A stretch of DNA of 64,000 nt, taken from positions 1 to 64,000 of the forward strand of contig NZ_JAHHUL010000013.1 of assembly GCF_019008365.1 (NCBI RefSeq), in the 5' to 3' direction. Position numbers and translations under genes: made by a program. This document shows positions 28,606 through 36,997 of this stretch, piece after piece. The notes under the pieces are model-generated. The model was not told where the DNA came from and searched no databases. It saw nothing but the letters and a program-made list of their open reading frames with translations. Position 1 is the first letter of the stretch; every line of letters begins with the position of its first letter. This stretch comes from Phosphitispora fastidiosa. Its GTDB lineage: Bacteria; Bacillota; Thermincolia; Thermincolales; UBA2595.

Positions 28606-30048
28606 TTAACTTTTGAAAAAAGCCTTATATGCCTCATAACACATATAGATATCCGCCTTGTGAGATATCTCCACAGGTGCGTGCATGCTTAACAGCGGCG
28701 GGCCGCAGTCCAGCACATTCATTCCATAGTGGGCCATAAACTGGGCTATAGTACCACCCCCGCCTTGGTCTACTTTACCAAGTTCACCTGTCTGCCAAAC
28801 AATTTTGTTGTCATTAAATATCCTTCTGACCTCGGCAACAAATTCCGCATTGGCATCACTGGTAGAGTATTTCCCCGCTGTACCGGTATACTTTGTAACT
28901 ACAACTCCATTGCCGAGCCGAGCGGCATTATACTTATCGTGGGTACCTTCCCATCCCGGGTCAATACCTGCACTGACATCGGCAGACAGGGCCTTCGCAT
29001 TGGCCAAGGCCTTCCTGCAGTATATCTCGTCATAATCGCCGGTAATCAGATATAATAGTTCGGCAACCGTATTCTCTAGAAATCTGGCTCTCATTCCCGT
29101 GTTGCCGGTACTGCCTATTTCTTCCTTATCAACAAATACTGCCAGCGCTGTATGAACTGGATTCTGGCACTCCAGCAAGGCCTTCATTGAAGTGAAGGCA
29201 CAAATTCGGTCATCCTGACCATATGCGCCAACCATGCTGCGGTCAAGGCCTACATCCCTGGCGCGGGCCGCCGGTACCAGTTCCAGTTCCGCACTTATCA
29301 GGTCTTCTTCCTTGATACCATACTTTAGCTGCAAAAGTTCCAGTACAGCCAATTTGACTCTTTCCCTGGCCTTTTTTTCCTCAAAAGGCAGAGTCCCGGC
29401 AAGTATGTTAAGGGCTTCGCCAGTTACAGCTTCTCCGAGTTTTTTCTTTAGCTGTTCTTTGGCCAGATGTGGCAGCAGATCTGTTATTACAAACACCGGG
29501 TCATTCTCCGCTTCACCTATCTGGATATTTATCTTTTCTCCCGTTTGCCTGATAACTACCCCATGAATCGCCAGGGGATGAGAAACCCATTGGTACTTCT
29601 TGATTCCCCCGTAATAATGAGTCTTTAGAAATGCTATTCCCTGGTCCTCATAGAGAGGGACCGGCTTTAAATCAAGCCGGGGTGCATCAAGGTGAGAACC
29701 AATCAAATTGAGGCTCTTCCATACCGGTTCTTTACCAATAACTATAAGGGCGACATTTTTATCGCGATTTACGGCATAAACCTTGTTCCCCGGTTTAAGC
29801 TTCTTACCGCGGTCCATCAGCTCCTCCAGGGAAACATAACCCTCCTTTTCAGCCAGGTTAACTATTTCGGCAACCGCTTCCCGTTCAGTTTTGGCTTTAT
29901 TGAGAAATTTCTTATATTCTTCGGCAAACTTCTGCGTTTCCTCCCGCTCCTGAGGGGATAAGGTATCCCAAACAACCCTCTGCTCAAAGCTCAGTTCATT
30001 CCGGAGCTCCTTCCAGCGCTCTTTTAATTCTTTCCCTTCCTTTTCCAT
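28606..30048 (-). CDS. M18-family aminopeptidase
   Basis: 480 residues. Metal ligands visible in SHLDAPRLDLKP, DDRICAF, DKEEIGSTG and the late SMHAPVEISHKAD, all typical of M18 (aspartyl aminopeptidase-like) dizinc enzymes. Cytosolic trimming of peptides is expected. The start at 30048 follows GGAGGGTTTC; the frame is open to 30099 but without a ribosome-binding site. Confidence 0.92.
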   Translation of the reverse strand: MEKEGKELKERWKELRNELSFEQRVVWDTLSPQEREETQKFAEEYKKFLNKAKTEREAVAEIVNLAEKEGYVSLEELMDRGKKLKPGNKVYAVNRDKNVALIVIGKEPVWKSLNLIGSHLDAPRLDLKPVPLYEDQGIAFLKTHYYGGIKKYQWVSHPLAIHGVVIRQTGEKINIQIGEAENDPVFVITDLLPHLAKEQLKKKLGEAVTGEALNILAGTLPFEEKKARERVKLAVLELLQLKYGIKEEDLISAELELVPAARARDVGLDRSMVGAYGQDDRICAFTSMKALLECQNPVHTALAVFVDKEEIGSTGNTGMRARFLENTVAELLYLITGDYDEIYCRKALANAKALSADVSAGIDPGWEGTHDKYNAARLGNGVVVTKYTGTAGKYSTSDANAEFVAEVRRIFNDNKIVWQTGELGKVDQGGGGTIAQFMAHYGMNVLDCGPPLLSMHAPVEISHKADIYMCYEAYKAFFKS

Positions 30049-30121
30049 GAAACCCTCCAGTTCATAAGAATACACTTTTACTATTTTATGTACAAACACC
30101 TAAAATAAAACCATGCCGGTA

Positions 30122-30826
30122 TTAAAAAAATCCGTTCAGTAAGCTCATTATTCTTTCCACAGCGATAGAACCGGCCATTATATCTGCCAGGGGGCTTTCA
30201 TTTCCCTTCATGGCCCCCATTGAAGCCAGGGGAGTAAGTAAAATAACGATTGCACCGACTGTTAGCAGGCCTCCACCCATACTAAGGACAGAGCCGCTTA
30301 TTTTATCAATAAAGTTTATCGGTTTCGGATTAACCCCGGTAAACAACTTGGGGATAACTATCCTGAACAAAATAGAAAGCAGCGTATATATTAGTACAAA
30401 GCTGATGGCATTCAGGATAAAGCCGCTTACTGTATATGTTATGCCCTCGCCAAGTGTGTTCACTCCGCTGCTTAGCGGCACTTCTGCAATTTTACTGATA
30501 ATGTCCTCCATGATGTTGTGAAACAACTCGGGAAGCTGGTAACTTTCCAAGATGCCCGTGGCTTTATCAAAGGCCACATCAGTGATTTCAGTCTGAAATG
30601 ATGCCGCCGGAATAGCCATCTTCTTTGCTATCCAAGGAGAGAGTACTTCTCTCAACCGCATTTCATTTCCCAAAAAAAGGGCCAGCGGCTGATACAGCGC
30701 CATGGCTCCAATCAACCCTGCCACATAGCCTGCCACCCGGGAAACCGTGGCAAATAAACCTTTTTGGTAACCCCGGTATGCGCAATATCCCAGAATTATA
30801 ACAAAAATGATGTCAAGAACGTTCAT
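30122..30826 (-). CDS. CvpA family membrane protein
   Basis: 234 residues with four hydrophobic segments; the start VLDIIFVIILGYCAYRGYQKG is the CvpA signature. E. coli CvpA affects colicin V export and envelope homeostasis; its job in Firmicutes is unclear. AGGAGTGG precedes the ATG. It lies 18 bases after hypB. Confidence 0.85.
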   Translation of the reverse strand: MNVLDIIFVIILGYCAYRGYQKGLFATVSRVAGYVAGLIGAMALYQPLALFLGNEMRLREVLSPWIAKKMAIPAASFQTEITDVAFDKATGILESYQLPELFHNIMEDIISKIAEVPLSSGVNTLGEGITYTVSGFILNAISFVLIYTLLSILFRIVIPKLFTGVNPKPINFIDKISGSVLSMGGGLLTVGAIVILLTPLASMGAMKGNESPLADIMAGSIAVERIMSLLNGFF

Positions 30827-30844
30827 TAAACCACTCCTGTTTTC

Positions 30845-31522
30845 CTATTTTACGGTCTTTTCCTTCAAGTTGTTATTTACCCACTCAGTCAACCATTCAG
30901 TCCATTGGTCCATACCCTGCCCGGTACGAGCCGAAACCTCAAAAATCTTTATCCCGGGGTTAATTATTTGGATATCCTGACGCAGCGCTTGGAGGTCTAC
31001 ATCAGTAAATTCCAATATATCCATCTTATTCAGGATAACCGCCGCTGACTCCCGGAAAAGCAGGGGATATTTCATCGGCTTGTCATCTCCCTCGGTAATA
31101 CTGAGGACTGCAATTTTGAGGTCTTCACCAAGGTCAAATTCAACGGGGCATACCAGGTTTCCCACATTTTCGACAATCATCAGATCAAGCCCGGGTAAGT
31201 CAAACTTATTGAGCGCCCCTGATACCATTTTAGCATCGAGATGGCAGGCCCCGCCGGTATTTATCTGTTCCACAGGAACCCCGTGTTTTTCAATTCTTTT
31301 GGCATCCTTACTGGTATAAATGTCTCCTTCAATCACTGCCAGCCTGACCTTTCCGGCCAGAATATCTATTGTTTTTTCCAAAACCGTTGTCTTTCCGGAA
31401 CCTGGGGAACCCATTATATTTATCGCAAAAACGCCGCTTTTCCTAAACAAGCTCCGGTTCACCAGCGCTTTTTGCTCATTTGCGCTGAGGATACCGGTAT
31501 TTACTTTAATCTCCAACTCCAT
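30845..31522 (-). CDS. hypB: hydrogenase nickel-incorporation GTPase HypB
   Basis: 225 residues: G1 GSPGSGKTTVLEK, the metal-switch GGACHLDAKM, ENVGNLVCP and NKMDILEFT. No N-terminal His-rich or CxxCGC nickel-storage segment. Delivers nickel with HypA to [NiFe] enzymes. ATG at 31522 has GGAGG only three bases upstream; a TTG at 31516 has nine-base spacing and may be the real start. Overlaps the 3' end of hypA. Its position downstream of a large-subunit gene that lacks nickel ligands is odd. Confidence 0.95.
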   Translation of the reverse strand: MELEIKVNTGILSANEQKALVNRSLFRKSGVFAINIMGSPGSGKTTVLEKTIDILAGKVRLAVIEGDIYTSKDAKRIEKHGVPVEQINTGGACHLDAKMVSGALNKFDLPGLDLMIVENVGNLVCPVEFDLGEDLKIAVLSITEGDDKPMKYPLLFRESAAVILNKMDILEFTDVDLQALRQDIQIINPGIKIFEVSARTGQGMDQWTEWLTEWVNNNLKEKTVK

Positions 31523-31859
31523 CCACCTCCAGGCTTTCCACGTACAATTCCCGACCGGAAACCACTTCCATGCCAAGGGATGAGCAGCCGGGACACATAA
31601 AAATGTGTTTTTCTGTTTTGCCTTCCCATCCGCAGCCCCGGCATCTCGCTATCAGAGGCACCTCCTTGATGACCAGTTCGGCGCCCTCAACCGAAGTTCC
31701 TTTGGCATATACTTCAAAGGCCGCTTCCAGGGCCTCAGGCACTGCATTGGTCATTTCCCCGACAACTAAGGTCACCCTAGTGACGTTTTTTTCCGGCAAG
31801 TCTTCCGTATTCTCCCTGATTATTTCAAATACACCTGCCATTAAGGCCATTTCGTGCAA
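31506..31859 (-). CDS. hypA: hydrogenase nickel chaperone HypA
   Basis: 117 residues. The N-terminal MHEM supplies the nickel-binding His2; the zinc site is CRGCG and CPGC near residues 74-93. Starts at a TTG with GGGGGG six bases upstream, 18 bases after the cytochrome b gene. Works with HypB on hydrogenase or urease nickel insertion. Confidence 0.95.
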   Translation of the reverse strand: MHEMALMAGVFEIIRENTEDLPEKNVTRVTLVVGEMTNAVPEALEAAFEVYAKGTSVEGAELVIKEVPLIARCRGCGWEGKTEKHIFMCPGCSSLGMEVVSGRELYVESLEVDGVGD

Positions 31860-31877
31860 AACAGTCCCCCCATATCT

Positions 31878-32516
31878 CTAAAACACCTCAGGTTCTTCAC
31901 CTTCAAATTCCCCAGCTACCGGCTGCATATATATTCCTTCCGGCAGATACCCCGTAATCATGGACTTTATGACCGTCCATCCACCTATAATGGAAAGGTA
32001 AACATGAAGAGCAACGGTTAGGATAAATACCCAAGTAACGGCAAAATGAACCTGCCTGACAACCACCGGTCCCCCCAGGGCTCTAACATATGCTGCCAAC
32101 CCCTCAGTAAAGTAGAGTCCGAACCCTGTAATGGCCTGTACCAGAACCAAGACTGCCCAGGCATTGTAAAGCAGCTTTTGGCCTGCATTATATTTTCCTG
32201 CTACGGGAGGCTCTTTACTTAAAAAAAGATAATACCTGAACAAGGACGGGAAGCCCCTAATATCCCGCAGCCGGAACATTAATTCACGGTAATCCTTGCT
32301 TACCCATGAATAGTATATTCTTATCAAGATGCCATAAATAATAAGATACATGGCAATAAAATGTGTTTTTCGGGCAATATCCATGTTGGCAAAAAGCGCA
32401 AAAAGCTCCGGATCCCTTATATACATGCCCGATGTGGTTAGCAGGCCTATATTTGCAGCATTTATCCAGTGCAGTATACGGGCTGGCATGGTATGACAAT
32501 ATATTTCGGTTGCCAA
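31878..32516 (-). CDS. [NiFe]-hydrogenase-type cytochrome b subunit
   Basis: 212 residues with four membrane helices and conserved heme ligands: His in ARILHWIN, His in KTHFIAMY, and two in VHFAVTW and ALHVYLSI. This HyaC/FdnI-like cytochrome passes electrons between the small subunit and the quinone pool. The TTG at 32516 follows AGGAGAGGTG. Lies 24 bases downstream of the large-subunit gene. Confidence 0.9.
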   Translation of the reverse strand: MATEIYCHTMPARILHWINAANIGLLTTSGMYIRDPELFALFANMDIARKTHFIAMYLIIYGILIRIYYSWVSKDYRELMFRLRDIRGFPSLFRYYLFLSKEPPVAGKYNAGQKLLYNAWAVLVLVQAITGFGLYFTEGLAAYVRALGGPVVVRQVHFAVTWVFILTVALHVYLSIIGGWTVIKSMITGYLPEGIYMQPVAGEFEGEEPEVF

Positions 32517-32540
32517 TACAGGTCACCTCTCCTGTTCCCG

Positions 32541-33896
32541 TTAAAATGACCGGGCAACCCGAAACACCTCTATAGGGTTTTCCGGATTAACCACTGTTAG
32601 CCCGATAAGGGCCTGCTCCAGTGGACCCATGCTATTATCGGCCGTTCGCGGACAGAGATTCCATGAAAATGAGTCCATGGCATTATATGCTTCAATCTTA
32701 CCGTCACTTAATGAAACGTAATGAATAACCGAACCCTGGGAAGCCTCCGCGGCACCTACTCCCTGACCCGCTTCCGGCATCTCAGCCTCTACAGTCAGCG
32801 GTCCATCCGGTTCATATTCATCTATCCAGGCAGATATTTTGGTCACCAACGCCTTAGTCTCCTCAAGACGGGCCTTAAAACGCCCCATAACGGAAAAAGC
32901 GCTCGCCCCCATGGATGTGATGACAGGGTTTCCTGATAACAGCATTCGCGCAGGAGCCCCTACCTCACAGGTCTTCTTATCATATAAAGCACCCTTCACC
33001 CAGGAATATCCTCCCTGTTTATCAGGCGAAACCCGAAACGGTCCTGCCAGGGAACTGCTCCCTGAGCCTGCTGTCTCAAACCAGGACCCGGCACAATCCA
33101 CAGTTATTAAATCAGTATCCAGCAGCTGATTTCCTGAAATACCAGTTCTCACTGAACCAGAGATCATGTATTCCCCCAGCCCGTTTCCCGGAAATTCACT
33201 TACCGTTAACAGGCGTCCTTCTCCCTTACCCATATTATACCAATCAGGATACGCTTTTTCCAGGTCTCCCAGATCAACGGTATAATTGTTGTTTATGAAC
33301 CTGCCGACCTCCCCAAGAATCGATCTTAGCTTGAGTAAGTCTGCTATATTTAAATTCCGGGTAATCCCACCGAAAACAACATTGCAGATGTGGGGCGCTT
33401 TTCCTGCCACGATACCCGTCATGGTATGAATCAGACTGCGAATCTCAAGTGCCTTCCAAACATTAACCGCAATTCTGTCTGCAGCAGCAGATAAGAGCCG
33501 ATAGTCCCTGTCCCGCAGATGCTCCGCAGCACCTGACCTTAGAGGCACATAGTCAGGCACGGCGTTTTGGTAAAAGTGTGCCAAATTACCGTAAATCATA
33601 TCCAGCGCCAGCAGGATATTTCTAACCAACCGGGCGTTTGGAGGAACCGAGACCCCGGCTATACCCTCTAAAGCTCTGACTGCAGCAACGGCATGTGAAA
33701 TAAAGTCTATTCCGCTGCACCGTTGTGTCAACTGGACAGCATCCAGAGGGTCTTTGCCCTTAAGCGTCTTTTCAAAATCCCAATAATATGTGGTCCCTGT
33801 TTTTGCAGATATTACCTTGCCAACATCTGTTTCTAATTCTAGTCTTATAGGCCTTATGCCCCTGTTCAGAGGATGAATAACCAGTAATTCCGCCAT
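32541..33896 (-). CDS. [NiFe]-hydrogenase large-subunit homologue lacking the nickel site
   Basis: 451 residues, clearly of the group-1 large-subunit family: ALEGIAGVSVPPNARLVRN, GNLAHFYQ, SWNLCPR, GPLEQALIG and NPENPIEV all align. The active site is gone. The RxCGxCxxxH motif reads RCSGIDFISH (residues 59-68), so Ser61 and Asp64 stand for the two Cys. RIEGH near the start is replaced by LNRGI. The active-site Arg loop EAPRG reads EASQG. The protein ends at VARSF, exactly before where DPCxxCxxH should start. The frame is otherwise uninterrupted and the ATG overlaps the small-subunit stop by one base. I infer a maintained, non-hydrogenase role; recent inactivation is less likely. Confidence 0.9.
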   Translation of the reverse strand: MAELLVIHPLNRGIRPIRLELETDVGKVISAKTGTTYYWDFEKTLKGKDPLDAVQLTQRCSGIDFISHAVAAVRALEGIAGVSVPPNARLVRNILLALDMIYGNLAHFYQNAVPDYVPLRSGAAEHLRDRDYRLLSAAADRIAVNVWKALEIRSLIHTMTGIVAGKAPHICNVVFGGITRNLNIADLLKLRSILGEVGRFINNNYTVDLGDLEKAYPDWYNMGKGEGRLLTVSEFPGNGLGEYMISGSVRTGISGNQLLDTDLITVDCAGSWFETAGSGSSSLAGPFRVSPDKQGGYSWVKGALYDKKTCEVGAPARMLLSGNPVITSMGASAFSVMGRFKARLEETKALVTKISAWIDEYEPDGPLTVEAEMPEAGQGVGAAEASQGSVIHYVSLSDGKIEAYNAMDSFSWNLCPRTADNSMGPLEQALIGLTVVNPENPIEVFRVARSF

Positions 33897-34957
33897 TATT
33901 TATCATCCCCCCGGCTGTTCTTTTTGCCAATTCGCCCGGAAAAGTAGTTTCCAGCTAAATGAACCGCAAACCCTGCAGCCGTAACCGCACCTGCCGTGAT
34001 ACCGATGGCATCGGCAGTTGATGTAATTCCTGGTCCCTTTATTTCGGGCATTCGTTTATAGAAAGGCATAGTCAAATCAGGGAAACTGGGGTCAGTACAT
34101 CCGATACAGGGAGCATTTGCATTGACACACCATGATGATGCCCCGTTCCACAGCCTGGTAGGACAATCACCATGAGCCAGTGGGCCCTTACAGCCAATCT
34201 GCAGTAAACATCCTTCTTCACCGTACTTCCTGGCAAAGATACTGTTGTCAAAATACTGCCTTCTGGGACAATTATTATGTATCAGGCCTTGGAAAAATGT
34301 TTTGGGCCTGCCATAATCATCAAGCTCCGGCCTGCCAAACAGCAGCAGATGAGCAAGGGTTCCTACTATCCAATCCGGATGAGGCGGGCAGCCGGGAATA
34401 TTAATAACCTTGCTCACCTCTATAAGTTTTTCCAATCCCACACATTCCGCATCATTGGGCTCCGCAGCAGAAATCCCTCCAAAGGAGGCACACGAACCAA
34501 CGGCAACTGTGGTCTCGGCAAGTTCCCCCAGTTTCTCCAGCAGCTCTATAAGGGTAACCTTTTTCCCCCGGGAGTCTTGCCCGATAATATGGAAGTTTCC
34601 ATGATCAGCTGTTGGAATAGCCCCTTCCACAACCAGGATGAACTTTCCGCTGTTTTTTTGGGCTGTGTCCACAAGATAATCTGGAAGGAACCTAACAGTT
34701 TCCGCCGCCAGCCCCGGGTGATATGAAATATTTATAATTTCATCAAGTACTTCCTTTATATTGGGATGAACCGAATTCATCAGGGAAGACGAACATCCGT
34801 TACAGGCAGAACCCTGAATCCAAAGCACAGGTGGACTGCCCTGAACCGTTTTTTGAAACGCCTCTCCAATTGCCGGAACCCACACCTGGGAAATCCCGAG
34901 GGCTGTAACAGATGCTGTACATAGTTTTATAAATTGTCTGCGGCTAAAGCGTTTCAT
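33896..34957 (-). CDS. [NiFe]-hydrogenase small subunit, Tat-exported
   Basis: 353 residues. Twin-arginine signal RRQFIK at 6-11. Proximal cluster motif SACNGC (Cys52, Cys55), VGSCASFGG and IPGCPPHP; medial/distal motifs HNNCPRR, GCLLQIGCKG and the CPTRLW-CVNANAPCIGC set. A C-terminal membrane helix (about 320-340) anchors it. All three Fe-S clusters look preserved, unlike the nickel site of the partner. GGAGG is six bases before the ATG. First gene of the operon with large subunit, cytochrome b, hypA and hypB. Confidence 0.94.
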   Translation of the reverse strand: MKRFSRRQFIKLCTASVTALGISQVWVPAIGEAFQKTVQGSPPVLWIQGSACNGCSSSLMNSVHPNIKEVLDEIINISYHPGLAAETVRFLPDYLVDTAQKNSGKFILVVEGAIPTADHGNFHIIGQDSRGKKVTLIELLEKLGELAETTVAVGSCASFGGISAAEPNDAECVGLEKLIEVSKVINIPGCPPHPDWIVGTLAHLLLFGRPELDDYGRPKTFFQGLIHNNCPRRQYFDNSIFARKYGEEGCLLQIGCKGPLAHGDCPTRLWNGASSWCVNANAPCIGCTDPSFPDLTMPFYKRMPEIKGPGITSTADAIGITAGAVTAAGFAVHLAGNYFSGRIGKKNSRGDDK

Positions 34958-35070
34958 TTATGACCTCCGCCCACATTACAACTGGATTTTAAAACTTTTT
35001 TCGACAAATGAGCCGAAAACTCCTTTTTTAGCCATTTAAGTATAATTTGATTTTAATGTACATATAAATA

Positions 35071-35137
35071 TCTCGGATAATTACTTTTTAAAATCTCGGA
35101 TAATTGCTTTTAATTTTCCCGGATTACTACTTTCTGG
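35071..35137. repeat. 23-bp tandem repeat between the hydrogenase-like operon and yyaC
   Basis: TCTCGGATAATTACTTTTTAA-type unit at 35071-35093, again at 35094-35116, and a degenerate third copy beginning TCCCGGATTACTAC at 35117. Lies between divergent genes and directly upstream of the yyaC ribosome-binding site, so it could be an operator array. Confidence 0.7.
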
Positions 35138-35145
35138 AGGTCAGT

Positions 35146-35748
35146 ATGCACCTTTTCCCATCTGTCCAACGGAGCAGTCCGACACATGTAAAGATACATG
35201 TTGAGGACAAAGAGGCATTAAATAAGTTTGCCGCCGCATTCTCACAACAAATCAGAAAAAACATTTCCCCGGATCGCCCCCGGGTTATTGTTTGTATCGG
35301 TACAGACAGGTCAACAGGGGACAGTTTGGGTCCTTTAGTGGGAAGCAGCCTGCTGGAGACCAACCATAAATTTTTTAAGGTTATGGGAACACTTGAAAGC
35401 CCTGTACACGCAACCAACCTGTCAACTTACATGAGTGTGGTGGACCAGTTAAGAAACCCTTTTGTGGTGGCTATAGACGCTTGCCTTGGCAGCGTAGACA
35501 GCGTTGGCTATATAAACATAGGGGAAGGTGCTCTTAAACCAGGCGCTGGTGTTAATAAACACCTGCCGCCGGTAGGCCACCTCCACATTACGGGAATCGT
35601 TAATGTTGGCGGATTTATGGAGTATTTTGTGCTTCAGAATACCCGTCTCAATATTGTAATGAAGATGGCTAAAATTATTAGCCGCGGAATCCATGAAAGC
35701 AGCACAATGGTTGATATGGAACAGCACTGTATAAAAAACATCGACTGA
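35146..35748 (+). CDS. yyaC: spore protease YyaC (DUF1256)
   Basis: 200 residues from ATG 35146, five bases after GGAGG; the open frame begins at 35104 without a site. Signature GTDRSTGDSLGPLVG and PVHATNL, with DACLG. YyaC belongs to the HybD/GPR-like peptidase fold; it is a sporulation protein in endospore formers and in Bacillus lies beside spo0J as here (five kb away). It sits divergent to the hydrogenase-like operon; the family is not the hydrogenase-maturation endopeptidase itself. Confidence 0.93.
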   Translation: MHLFPSVQRSSPTHVKIHVEDKEALNKFAAAFSQQIRKNISPDRPRVIVCIGTDRSTGDSLGPLVGSSLLETNHKFFKVMGTLESPVHATNLSTYMSVVDQLRNPFVVAIDACLGSVDSVGYINIGEGALKPGAGVNKHLPPVGHLHITGIVNVGGFMEYFVLQNTRLNIVMKMAKIISRGIHESSTMVDMEQHCIKNID

Positions 35749-35949
35749 ACTGCTTATTTTTTTGGGGCTGTCTGCAAACAATACCAGTACAACCCTGAAG
35801 GAGTCAGGTTTTTCTGAAGTCCAGCTAGACAGGATCAGCAGGTACGGAGTTTCCAATAACGCCGAATACAATAATCCCATTGCCGGCCGGGCTGAATCAC
35901 TTACCGGCCTGACACTGTTTTCGGAAGCACAGACAAACCAAATACAGGT

Positions 35950-35984
35950 AAAAAACGAGGTCTATGATGACCCCGTTTTTGTTT
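35950..35984. terminator. bidirectional terminator between yyaC and the phosphoribosyltransferase gene
   Basis: AAAAACGAGGTC/GACCCCGTTTTT stem with a TATGAT loop and TTTTTGTTTT downstream on the plus strand; it overlaps the last codons of the minus-strand gene. Confidence 0.75.
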
Positions 35985-36618
35985 TGCCATTATTCTCCTC
36001 TAATAACTGAATTACTTCATCATCTGTAGTCTGGGTGAAATCCCTGTAAAATTGTCCTACAGCACTGAAATTTTCTGCTATATGCAGACAAACCAGGTCA
36101 TCAACCATTTCTTTCAAAACCCCGGCTGTATCTGCAGGCATAACCGGAACAGCCAATACCAGTCGGGATGGAACCGCTTTTCTGAGTGATTTGAGGGCAG
36201 CCTTTACTGTAAATCCGGTAGCAATCCCATCATCAACCACGATTACCGTTTTTCCCTGCAAATCATGTGCAGACCTGCCCTTTCGGTACACACTTTCCCT
36301 GCGGTGAATCTCTTCAGAGACTGAAGCGGCCAGGTTTTCTGCCTGTTTCTGCGAAACCTCCAATACTCTTAGCATATAGTCATCTGTAATAATGGTCCCA
36401 TCAGGAGCAACTGCGCCAATAGCCACTTCAGGATTGTGTGGAGCGCCGATTTTCCGCGGAATAATTACATCCATGGGTGCTTCGAGGACTTGGGCAGCTT
36501 CGGCAGCCACTACAATACCGCCCCGTGGTATACCCAGGACTATCACATTTTCACCTAGGTATTTTTTTAATACAGAGGCAAGTTTTATTCCGGCATCTTT
36601 ACGGTCTAGAAAAAGCAC
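35962..36618 (-). CDS. phosphoribosyltransferase family protein
   Basis: 218 residues with the PRPP-binding motif VIVVDDGIATGFT (about 125-137) and IPRGGIVVA. The family is shared by many stand-alone predicted phosphoribosyltransferases; the base accepted cannot be told from sequence. GTG start with GGAGG eight bases upstream, overlapping the end region of the UPF0180 gene by none (three-base gap). Confidence 0.85.
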   Translation of the reverse strand: MLFLDRKDAGIKLASVLKKYLGENVIVLGIPRGGIVVAAEAAQVLEAPMDVIIPRKIGAPHNPEVAIGAVAPDGTIITDDYMLRVLEVSQKQAENLAASVSEEIHRRESVYRKGRSAHDLQGKTVIVVDDGIATGFTVKAALKSLRKAVPSRLVLAVPVMPADTAGVLKEMVDDLVCLHIAENFSAVGQFYRDFTQTTDDEVIQLLEENNGKTKTGSS

Positions 36619-36621
36619 TAA

Positions 36622-36912
36622 TTATCCCTCCAACCGGCCAAATCGGTGGTTGATTAGAGTAACCACCTGTGCCGGGGAATGGCTGTGGGCATTAACCAGC
36701 ATCACACCGGAAGGGTTGCTGACACCCATTGTCGTTCCGTCACCATAGTAATCCACTGTATCAAACACTGTAAGGTCATTGGATACCCCTGAGTATACAA
36801 TCACGTCAACCGATCCGATATCGTCCTCCATGTTGACCACATTATATCCCTGCTCTCTCAGGGCAGCGGCAATATCCCCCAGTCCATTTTGAACCGCAAT
36901 AGTTAATGGCAT
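36622..36912 (-). CDS. UPF0180/YkuS family protein
   Basis: 96 residues beginning MPLTIAVQNGLGDI; the family pattern is a small Rossmann-like protein of unknown function. GGAGG lies eight bases before the ATG at 36912. Upstream is a direct repeat of TATTATCAGGA (36920-36950). The open frame extends further upstream to 37062, but that part overlaps DUF4446. Confidence 0.85.
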   Translation of the reverse strand: MPLTIAVQNGLGDIAAALREQGYNVVNMEDDIGSVDVIVYSGVSNDLTVFDTVDYYGDGTTMGVSNPSGVMLVNAHSHSPAQVVTLINHRFGRLEG

Positions 36913-36997
36913 TTCCGGCGCCTCCTGATAATAGTTTTCCTGATAATAATTTTCTTTATCTTTCTCAAGAAGGCAGCCATTTATCCAGGATAGGTTA

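Noticed and set aside
35762-36010. 82-codon plus-strand TTG frame after yyaC
   Set aside because: Its end runs through a bidirectional terminator and into the opposite-strand phosphoribosyltransferase gene, with no ribosome-binding site. Possibly remnant coding sequence, but unsupported.
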